NCBI RefSeq assembly: GCF_014145675.1
Contig: NZ_JACGZW010000002.1
Span: forward strand, 558,001 to 622,000
DNA: 64,000 bases
Direction: 5' to 3'
From: Amycolatopsis dendrobii
GTDB taxonomy: Bacteria; Actinomycetota; Actinomycetes; Mycobacteriales; Pseudonocardiaceae
Positions within the stretch are counted from its first letter, which is position 1. Every line of letters begins with the position of its first letter. Of the stretch, positions 58,334-64,000 are shown one piece after another. The translations under genes were made by a program, and so were the position numbers. The notes below the pieces were generated by a model. It was given only the letters and a program-made list of their open reading frames with translations. It had not been told where the DNA came from and did no database searches.

Positions 58334-59125
58334 TTATCCGCCCATGTCGTCCACCAGATCCGCAGCCGGTGCCGCGACGTCGACCGGAGTGCCCCAGCGG
58401 CGGTACTGGACGGTCAGCACGGAGCCGGTCTCGTCGGGGTCGAACCGGGCCATCGGCCGCTGGTCCAGGACGACCTTGACCGGTCGCTGGTAATCGTCCA
58501 GCCACAGGTCCAGCGGGATCCGGACCCCCTTTCCGGCCAAGCGCGTCCGGATCCGGTACTGCGATTCGTCGGCGATGAAGCCGATCAGATGGTTCGAGAC
58601 ACGCTCGAAATCCAGCTGCACGCGGTAGTGCGTGAGCTTGCGGCCGTCGAGTTCGATCTGCTCGGACCCGGTCAGTTCGCCGGCTTGGACGAGTTGGTCG
58701 ACGGTGCGCAGCGGGTCGGTCTGTTCGGCGGTTTGCTTCGCAAGCGTCCAGAACGCTTTGGAGTACATGTCGGCGGCGAGCGGGAAGAACCGGATCCACC
58801 GGCGAGCGGAATCGGACTGTGCGCTGGGCGGCTTGAAGAACAGCGTCTCCCCGGTCATGCGTACTTCGCTGTCGTTGGAGAGGCGCAGGTCGACGGCGGT
58901 GTGCGGGCCGTTGTAGAGAAGGCCGACCTCGACGTCGGCCGATCCTTTGCCGCTCTTCGAGGACATGATCAGCCGCACCGTGCCGGTCTTTCCGAGGCTC
59001 TGGCGGACAGCCGCGGCGAGCGACCCGAGATCGGTGAACGGGCTCGCCGCCGATGACGCGGGCGCGCCGCACCCAGCCAGCGCGAGCGCGGCGCAAACGG
59101 CCGCGGCACCAACGCGGAGCCGCAT
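58334..59125 (-). CDS. LolA/LppX-like lipoprotein, paralogue 3
   Basis: 263 residues. Lipobox LAGC (Cys19). The same plan: SLAAAVRQSLGKTGTVRLIM, GETLFFKPPS, DLWLDDYQRPVKVVLDQ and PVDVAAPAADLVDDM at the end. More divergent than copies 1 and 2. A 282-bp gap separates it from copy 2. Confidence 0.88.
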   Translation of the reverse strand: MRLRVGAAAVCAALALAGCGAPASSAASPFTDLGSLAAAVRQSLGKTGTVRLIMSSKSGKGSADVEVGLLYNGPHTAVDLRLSNDSEVRMTGETLFFKPPSAQSDSARRWIRFFPLAADMYSKAFWTLAKQTAEQTDPLRTVDQLVQAGELTGSEQIELDGRKLTHYRVQLDFERVSNHLIGFIADESQYRIRTRLAGKGVRIPLDLWLDDYQRPVKVVLDQRPMARFDPDETGSVLTVQYRRWGTPVDVAAPAADLVDDMGG

Positions 59126-59197
59126 TCAGTTCCCCCTGGACTTCGATGCTGTCGCACTCCGTATCGCCAGCCGCGGCCAGGGGTTACGCCGTTCAGG

Positions 59198-60220
59198 TCA
59201 CGATTCGGTGCGGATGTCCCCGCCGCCGCCCGAGCGCGACACCAGGAGCCTGCGCAGCGACGCGAGCCGCTCGGCTCCGGCGTTTCCGTCGGCGACCACG
59301 TCGTCCAGCGCGCAGTCCGGGTCCTCGGGCGGGCCGAGGTGGCCGCAATTGGGCGGGCATTCCTCGGCGGCCTCGGCGAACTCCTCGAAGGCGTTGACGA
59401 TGTCGTCCGCGGTCACGTGCGCGAGCCCGAACGATCGGACGCCGGGGGTGTCGACCACCCAGCCGCCGTCCGCCAGCGGCAGCGCCACCGCGGCGACCGA
59501 GGTGTGCCGTCCTTTGCCGACCGAGCTGACGTCGCCGGTCGCGAGTTCGGCGGCGGGCACCAGGCGGTTGACTAATGTCGACTTGCCGACTCCGGAGTGC
59601 CCGACGAGGGCAGTGATCCGGCCGGCGAGGCGTTCGCGCAGGCCCTCGGGTTCCTCGTCGTGCCGGGTGACGATGGCCGGGACGTCGAGGCCCGCGTATC
59701 CGGCGAGCAGCGAATCCGGGCTGGCGAGGTCGGCTTTCGTCAGGCACAGCACGGGTTCCAGGCCGCCGGCGTAGCACGCGACGAGGCAGCGGTCGATGAA
59801 TCCGGGCCGGGGAAGGGGGTCGGCGAGCGAGGTGACGATCAGCAGTTGCGCGGCGTTGGCGACGACCACGCGTTCGTACGGGTCGGTGTCGTCGGCGGTG
59901 CGGCGCAGCACGCTGGCGCGCTCGTCGACGCGGACGATCCTGGCGAGGGTGTCCGGCCGGCCGGACACGTCGCCGACCAGCGCGACCATATCCCCGACGA
60001 CCACTGAAACACGGCCCATTTCGCGGGCGCGCATGGCCATCACGACGCGATCCGGATCGGCGTCGACCGCGCACGTCCAGCGGCCGCGGTCCTTGCCGAT
60101 CACCATCGCGGTGACCGCGTCGGCGTGCTCGGGCCTGCGCTTGCTGCGTGGCCTGGTGCCCTTGCCGGGACGCACCCGCACGTCGGATTCGTCCAGCCGC
60201 CTCCAGTCGCCTCGCCCCAA
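59198..60220 (-). CDS. rsgA: Ribosome small-subunit GTPase RsgA
   Basis: Circularly permuted GTPase that helps 30S maturation; about 340 residues from TTG 60220 (GGGAGG upstream). An ATG at 60268 is possible but the extra codons look non-coding. OB-fold ~50-130, then the permuted G motifs: TKAD (G4), HSGVGKSTLVN (G1), DTPGVRSFGL (G3). Zinc finger CPPNCGHLGPPEDPDC with the Cys-x4-Cys-x-His-x6-Cys pattern. Divergent from the SRAP gene. Confidence 0.94.
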   Translation of the reverse strand: MGRGDWRRLDESDVRVRPGKGTRPRSKRRPEHADAVTAMVIGKDRGRWTCAVDADPDRVVMAMRAREMGRVSVVVGDMVALVGDVSGRPDTLARIVRVDERASVLRRTADDTDPYERVVVANAAQLLIVTSLADPLPRPGFIDRCLVACYAGGLEPVLCLTKADLASPDSLLAGYAGLDVPAIVTRHDEEPEGLRERLAGRITALVGHSGVGKSTLVNRLVPAAELATGDVSSVGKGRHTSVAAVALPLADGGWVVDTPGVRSFGLAHVTADDIVNAFEEFAEAAEECPPNCGHLGPPEDPDCALDDVVADGNAGAERLASLRRLLVSRSGGGGDIRTES

Positions 60221-60331
60221 GCCGCCCACGTCCTCCCGGTCGCCCTTTGCCTGGTCGAATGATCCCATGCCAGTCGCGCCGGGCCCGGTTTGCGTGCGAC
60301 GATGGCCGCGAGGCACCCCGAGGAGGTTGGC

Positions 60332-61087
60332 ATGTGCGGCCGTTACGCCGCGACGAAAGACCCGGCGAAGCTGGTCGAGGAGTTCGCCGCGGTCGACCTG
60401 ACCGAGGGCCGGGCGCGAGTGGACCACAACGTCGCGCCGACCAAGAACGTCGTGACCGTGGTGCAGCGGCATCCCCGCGACGCCGACGGGCTCGTGCTGG
60501 AAGACGAGCCGGCGGAGCGCTCGCTGCGGATCATGCGGTGGGGCCTGGTTCCGTTCTGGGCCAAGGATCCTTCGGCCGGGTCGCGGATGATCAACACCCG
60601 TGCGGAAACCGCGAAGGAGAAGCCCGCGTTCAAACGTGCGCTGGCGTCGCGGCGCTGCCTGGTTCCCGCCGACGGCTGGTTCGAGTGGCGGCGCACCGGC
60701 AAGGAGAAGGAGCCGTTCTACATGACGGATCCCTCCGGGAAATCGCTCGCCTTCGGCGGAATCTGGGAAAGCTGGCGGCCGAAGGACGACAAGGACGCCG
60801 AACCGCTGATCACCTTCTCGATCCTGACGACGGACGCCGCGGGGCAGCTCACCGACGTCCACCACCGGATGCCGCTGATCGTGCCGCACGAGAACTGGGC
60901 GGGCTGGCTCGACCCGGACCGGTCCGAAGTGGACGAACTGATGGCGCCGACGTCGCCCGCGGTCGTGGAATCGCTGGAGCTGCGGCCGGTGTCGAGCCTG
61001 GTGAACAACGTCCGCAACAACGGCCCGGAACTGTTGCGGCGCACGGAAACCGAACAGCCCGTCGATTCGCTGTTCGACCTGCCATGA
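60332..61087 (+). CDS. SOS-associated SRAP peptidase (HMCES/YedK)
   Basis: 251 residues, ATG 60332 behind GAGGAGG. MCGRYA puts the catalytic Cys2 at the N-terminus after Met removal; it links to abasic sites in ssDNA. NVAPT, RWGLVPFWAKD, INTRAET, PADGWFEW and the conserved HHRMPLIV follow. It shields abasic sites during replication. The following hydrolase overlaps its stop (ATGA). Confidence 0.95.
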   Translation: MCGRYAATKDPAKLVEEFAAVDLTEGRARVDHNVAPTKNVVTVVQRHPRDADGLVLEDEPAERSLRIMRWGLVPFWAKDPSAGSRMINTRAETAKEKPAFKRALASRRCLVPADGWFEWRRTGKEKEPFYMTDPSGKSLAFGGIWESWRPKDDKDAEPLITFSILTTDAAGQLTDVHHRMPLIVPHENWAGWLDPDRSEVDELMAPTSPAVVESLELRPVSSLVNNVRNNGPELLRRTETEQPVDSLFDLP

Positions 61088-61692
61088 CCACGCTGGAGAT
61101 CGACACCGAACACGGGCTCGCGCGAGCCGAACTGCATTGCGCGCCCGACGGCGACGCGGTGCTGCTGCTCGGCCACGGCGCGGGCGGCGGCATCGGGGCG
61201 AAGGATCTCGTCGCGGTAGCCCAGGCGGCGAAGGCGGCCGGGATGCATGTGGCGCTGGTGGAACAGCCCTATCGGGTGGCCGGCCGCCGGGCCCCGGCTC
61301 CGGCCAAGCAACTGGACACGGCGTGGCTGACGGTGGCGGACGAGATCTCCGCCCGGTTCGACGATCTGCCGCTGGTGTTCGGCGGTCGTTCTTCCGGTGC
61401 GCGGGTGGCCTGCCGGACGGCTTCGGCCGGGCAGGCGGTCGCGGTGCTGTGCCTGGCTTTTCCGGAACATCCGCCGGGGAAGCCGGAGAAGTCGCGGCAG
61501 GCGGAGCTGGACGCGGTCGAGGTGCCCGCGCTGGTGATCCAGGGGGAGCGGGACCCGTTCGGGCGGCCTTCGGCGGCTCCGCACCACGAGATCGTCGTGG
61601 TGGCGGGGGACCACACGCTGGCCAGCGATCTGGACGCGGTGGCGCGGGCTGCCGCGGAGTGGCTGGGACGGGTTGTCCGGCCGCATCTGTGA
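61084..61692 (+). CDS. Alpha/beta-hydrolase family protein (Tex30/KANL3-like)
   Basis: 202 residues. VLLLGHGAGGGIGAKDL (oxyanion region), nucleophile elbow GGRSSGARVA, the acid strand VIQGERDPFG and a final DHTL with the catalytic His. A short one-domain hydrolase of the Tex30/dienelactone-hydrolase kind; the substrate is unknown. Translated with the SRAP gene. Confidence 0.9.
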   Translation: MTTLEIDTEHGLARAELHCAPDGDAVLLLGHGAGGGIGAKDLVAVAQAAKAAGMHVALVEQPYRVAGRRAPAPAKQLDTAWLTVADEISARFDDLPLVFGGRSSGARVACRTASAGQAVAVLCLAFPEHPPGKPEKSRQAELDAVEVPALVIQGERDPFGRPSAAPHHEIVVVAGDHTLASDLDAVARAAAEWLGRVVRPHL

Positions 61693-61699
61693 CGCTGGC

Positions 61700-61780
61700 T
61701 GTGGATAGTTCGGCGCGGCAAAACCGCAGGTCAGTGCTCCTTGAGTTGAGTTATCCACAGGTTCGCGAGCCTGTGGGCAA
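61700..61780. promoter_or_regulatory. DnaA-box cluster
   Basis: A perfect DnaA box TTATCCACA (61751-61759), a one-mismatch reverse box TGTGGATAG (61700-61708) and a weaker reverse box TGTGGGCAA (61772-61780). CCACAGG and CCTGTGG also form a hairpin around TCGCGA. The cluster lies in the 118-bp gap before the response-regulator gene. Confidence 0.5.
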
Positions 61781-61810
61781 CTGCCGCCGGGCAGATTCGG
61801 AGACCGCCTC

Positions 61811-62491
61811 ATGACCGATCAGCTGCGCGTCGTGCTCGCCGAGGATCACTACCTGGTCCGGGAAGGCACCCGGAAGCTTCTCGAGGACTCTGGCCGCGTC
61901 ACGGTCCTCGCCACGGTCGGCACCGGCGAGGACCTGCTCGCCGCCGTGGAACGCGAACGTCCGGACGCGGTCGTCACGGACATCCGGATGCCGCCCGGCC
62001 AGCACCTCGAAGGCATCACCGCCGCGCACGCCGTCCGAGCCGGGCATCCCGGGATCGGGGTCGTGGTGCTGTCCCAGCACGCCAGCGAGCAGTACGCGTT
62101 CGCGCTGTTCCAGCACGGCACCTCCGGGCTGGCTTATCTGCTCAAGGAACGGATCGGCGACGTCGACGAACTCGTCCGTGCTCTCGGCGAAGTCGCCGCG
62201 GGCGGGTCGGTGGTCGATCCGCGCGTTGTGGAAGTCCTCGTGGACAGCCGGGCGCGTGGCACCGCTTCGCCGCTGGCCCGGCTGACTCCCCGCGAGCTCG
62301 ACGTGCTGCGGCTCATGGCCGAGGGGCGGAACAACCGGGGCATCGCCGAGTCCTTGGGGCTGGCGGAGTCGACGATCGAGAAGCATGTGAACTCGACTTT
62401 CGCGAAGCTCGGTCTGGCAGAGGAGCCCGGCTTGCACCATCGTGTCGCGGCGGTTCTGGCTTATCTTCGTCACGAGACGCGCAGGTGCTGA
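61811..62491 (+). CDS. NarL/FixJ-type response regulator
   Basis: 226 residues. Receiver: LAEDHYLVREG acidic pair, phospho-Asp in VVTDIRMPP, Lys in YLLKERIGD. LuxR HTH at ~155-210: LTPRELDVLRLMAEGRNNRGIAESLGL (core LTPRELDVLRLMAEG), ESTIEKHVNSTFAKLGL. No histidine kinase is adjacent; a truncated membrane gene at 63780 could be one. It overlaps the convergent lipase-like gene by 22 bp. Confidence 0.94.
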   Translation: MTDQLRVVLAEDHYLVREGTRKLLEDSGRVTVLATVGTGEDLLAAVERERPDAVVTDIRMPPGQHLEGITAAHAVRAGHPGIGVVVLSQHASEQYAFALFQHGTSGLAYLLKERIGDVDELVRALGEVAAGGSVVDPRVVEVLVDSRARGTASPLARLTPRELDVLRLMAEGRNNRGIAESLGLAESTIEKHVNSTFAKLGLAEEPGLHHRVAAVLAYLRHETRRC

Positions 62492-63636
62492 TCGAAGAAC
62501 GACAGCACGCGATCACGCACCACGGTTTCGGCATCCGCGATGGTTCCGATGAGTTTGTTCCGGTCCGGAGAGCTCATCAGCCCTGCGGCTGCCAGTTGGG
62601 GAGCTTCGGTGCCGAAGTCGGTGAGTGCCCAGTGCGCGGCATCGTCGATCTGCGACCAGCGGGTGCAACCGCCCCGGTGGGCGAGCAGCGCGGACCAGGT
62701 CCGGGTGATCCGTGCGTCCCGGAATCCGGCTGTGCCCAGCAGCAACACCGCCCGATGCACGCCGTGTGCGGCCACCGGGAGCAGTTCGCCGTCTTGGCCG
62801 GGAGAGTCCGGCAGGTAGTCGAGGTACCCGTCCATATCGGCGGCCGCATCGACTCGCCGGTCCTCGTACAACGCCTCGGTCGCCGCCGCACCGCCTGCTC
62901 CGTGGCCGTACATCCCGACGCGCCGAAGGTCCAGGGCGCGGCCGAGATCGTGCGGCAGGGTGCGTTTCTCCGCGTCCGGATTCTGGCCCGCGGCAAGGGA
63001 TTCCAGCGCGTCAAGGGTGAACCGGAGGTCGGCGAAGCGCGTGGTGAGCATCGTGCGGAAGACTGCTGGACTGGTGCGCGGATCGGCAGGCAGTTCCTTG
63101 ATGGTGCGCATCCGGCCGGGAAGCTCGACTTCGCTTGTCTCGCCTGGGTGATCGACGGTCACCACCACATAGCCGTGGCTGGCCAGGTCTTCGGCGACGC
63201 TGGTGCCGAGCGTGCGCGGGTCGCCGAAGCCCGGGCTGTAGAGCACTACTGGCCGCCGGACCGGTTCGGCGGGTGCGCCGGTATACGCGTGCGTCATCGT
63301 GGCTGCCCAATCCACCCCTGAGCGCGGCAGCTCTGGATGCAGGTAGGGGACGTCTATTGCTGAGAACAGCCCGGCCGCGGCAGGGGTCATTTGCGGGGCG
63401 AGCGGGTAGCCGTGAGTGTCAGCGGCGGGATAGAACACGGTGGTCATCAGTTCTCGAAAGCCCAGTTTGGCGTCCCACGGGTCCGTTCTGGTGCGGTCGA
63501 CCAGGTGGAGCGCGGTGACTCCGATCTGATGCGGACCGGTCGGTGCTGGCAGATCGAGGACGAGCGATTGTGCGGGCGGGACGGTGCTTCCCGCGAGCAG
63601 TGACGCGGTGACGAACGCGAGCAATCCACGAAACAT
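62470..63636 (-). CDS. Secreted PAF-acetylhydrolase/lipase-like protein
   Basis: 388 residues, ATG 63636 behind GGGAGAAG. Signal peptide (LLAFVTASLLAGSTVPPAQS). Fold markers are PVVLYSPGFGDPR, YVVVTVDHPGET, and GMYGHGAGGAAA, where the nucleophile Ser of GHSxGG should be; here residue 246 is Gly. DMDGYLD and a late His (DDAAHWALTDF) fit the acid and base. Possibly inactive as an esterase. Confidence 0.88.
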   Translation of the reverse strand: MFRGLLAFVTASLLAGSTVPPAQSLVLDLPAPTGPHQIGVTALHLVDRTRTDPWDAKLGFRELMTTVFYPAADTHGYPLAPQMTPAAAGLFSAIDVPYLHPELPRSGVDWAATMTHAYTGAPAEPVRRPVVLYSPGFGDPRTLGTSVAEDLASHGYVVVTVDHPGETSEVELPGRMRTIKELPADPRTSPAVFRTMLTTRFADLRFTLDALESLAAGQNPDAEKRTLPHDLGRALDLRRVGMYGHGAGGAAATEALYEDRRVDAAADMDGYLDYLPDSPGQDGELLPVAAHGVHRAVLLLGTAGFRDARITRTWSALLAHRGGCTRWSQIDDAAHWALTDFGTEAPQLAAAGLMSSPDRNKLIGTIADAETVVRDRVLSFFDQHLRVS

Positions 63637-63779
63637 TTCTTCTCCCGCAACGGTTTGGGGTCCGGCCCAGAACTCTCGCGGGTCGCCGCGGCCTAGAACA
63701 TCCGGCAGGCCTGGCCTCCCGGTGGAGGTTTGCTTCTAGCGGCGGGCCCGGCGACCATGGTGGACACTGGGGAGGGAAC

Positions 63780-64000
63780 ATGCGGTGGTTGCTCCGCGGG
63801 TCCGCGCTGCTCGGCGCGATCTGTGTGCTCTGGTCGGTGGTCGCGGCGCTGACCGTGCTGGACAGTTCGCTCACGGTGGCGGTCGCGGTCGCTGGGCCGC
63901 TGCCGAGCTGGCTGGTCGGGGTTTTCGCGTGGCGGCTTGCGCCCCAGCATCCGGTCGCGCGGCAGGCGCTGGCCACCGGCGTGCTGTTCGCGATGCTGGC
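63780..64000 (+). CDS. Truncated membrane protein (runs off window)
   Basis: ATG 63780 with GGAGGG 4 bp upstream. The visible ~73 residues hold two to three helices: LLGAICVLWSVVAALTVL, LTVAVAVAGPLPSWLVGVF and ALATGVLFAML. The reading frame is open to the window end. The N-terminal helices would fit a sensor kinase, but the rest is not available. Confidence 0.7.
   Translation, partial: MRWLLRGSALLGAICVLWSVVAALTVLDSSLTVAVAVAGPLPSWLVGVFAWRLAPQHPVARQALATGVLFAML

Noticed and set aside
61700..61780. Replication origin
   Set aside because: Three boxes only, and no dnaA, dnaN or gyrB nearby.

Overview
The window is high-GC DNA from a Gram-positive actinomycete. Diagnostic genes are mshB (mycothiol synthesis), a WhiB protein, the mtrA-mtrB-lpqB signalling operon, a Zn-tail-less SecA1, DUF3499 and an Rv3235-family protein. 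As I remember it, the order whiB2 / Rv3259 / Rv3258c / manB / Rv3256c / manA / amino-acid permease / sahH / tmk / mtrA / mtrB / lpqB / comF / hpf / secA1 / Rv3235 / WS-DGAT / rsgA / SRAP follows the M. tuberculosis Rv3226-Rv3260 block. There are no mycolate-type genes here, and the style suggests Pseudonocardiaceae such as Amycolatopsis; that placement is inference.

Layout. 0-11 kb: a YciI protein, a small Cys-rich protein behind an iron-box promoter, typA, an orphan peptide-binding lipoprotein and a complete oppABCDF operon on the minus strand. 11.7-14.5 kb: mshB with two downstream genes, then an M50-type membrane protease. 14.6-26.5 kb: whiB, a large glycosyltransferase-membrane fusion, the mannose-phosphate genes manB and manA with small companions, a cation-efflux protein and an amino-acid permease. 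26.8-30.1 kb: a LAxTG surface protein and a large membrane protein with a hydrolase-like tail. 30.2-36.8 kb: sahH and tmk, separated by regulator/enzyme pairs. 36.8-42.7 kb: an accessory block between tmk and mtrA (TetR/epimerase pair; IclR with dimethylglycine/sarcosine oxidation genes). 42.8-52.4 kb: mtrA, mtrB, lpqB, comF-like, hpf, secA. 52.4-64 kb: Rv3235-like gene, HAD, SpoU methyltransferase, WS/DGAT-like gene, three paralogous lipoproteins, rsgA, SRAP, an alpha/beta hydrolase, an orphan NarL-type regulator, a secreted lipase-like protein and a truncated membrane protein.

How the parts work together. The mannose block (manA, manB, a SIS-like protein, the GT2 fusion) supplies and uses mannose phosphates for envelope glycans. 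MtrAB-LpqB, HPF and SecA1 serve envelope homeostasis, ribosome hibernation and protein export. OppABCDF imports peptides. The IclR block fits stepwise N-demethylation of dimethylglycine and sarcosine.

The most unusual signal is non-coding. A structured element of about 150 bp occurs three times, each time between convergent genes. Its two hairpin-bearing copies differ by three base-pair-preserving changes in the stem, and the third copy lacks the hairpin altogether. Other leads are an IdeR/DtxR-type operator over a small Cys-cluster gene, paired palindromes in front of two TetR genes, a motif shared by the iclR gene and its target operon, a DnaA-box cluster at 61.7 kb, and several enzyme-like proteins that lack the expected catalytic residue.
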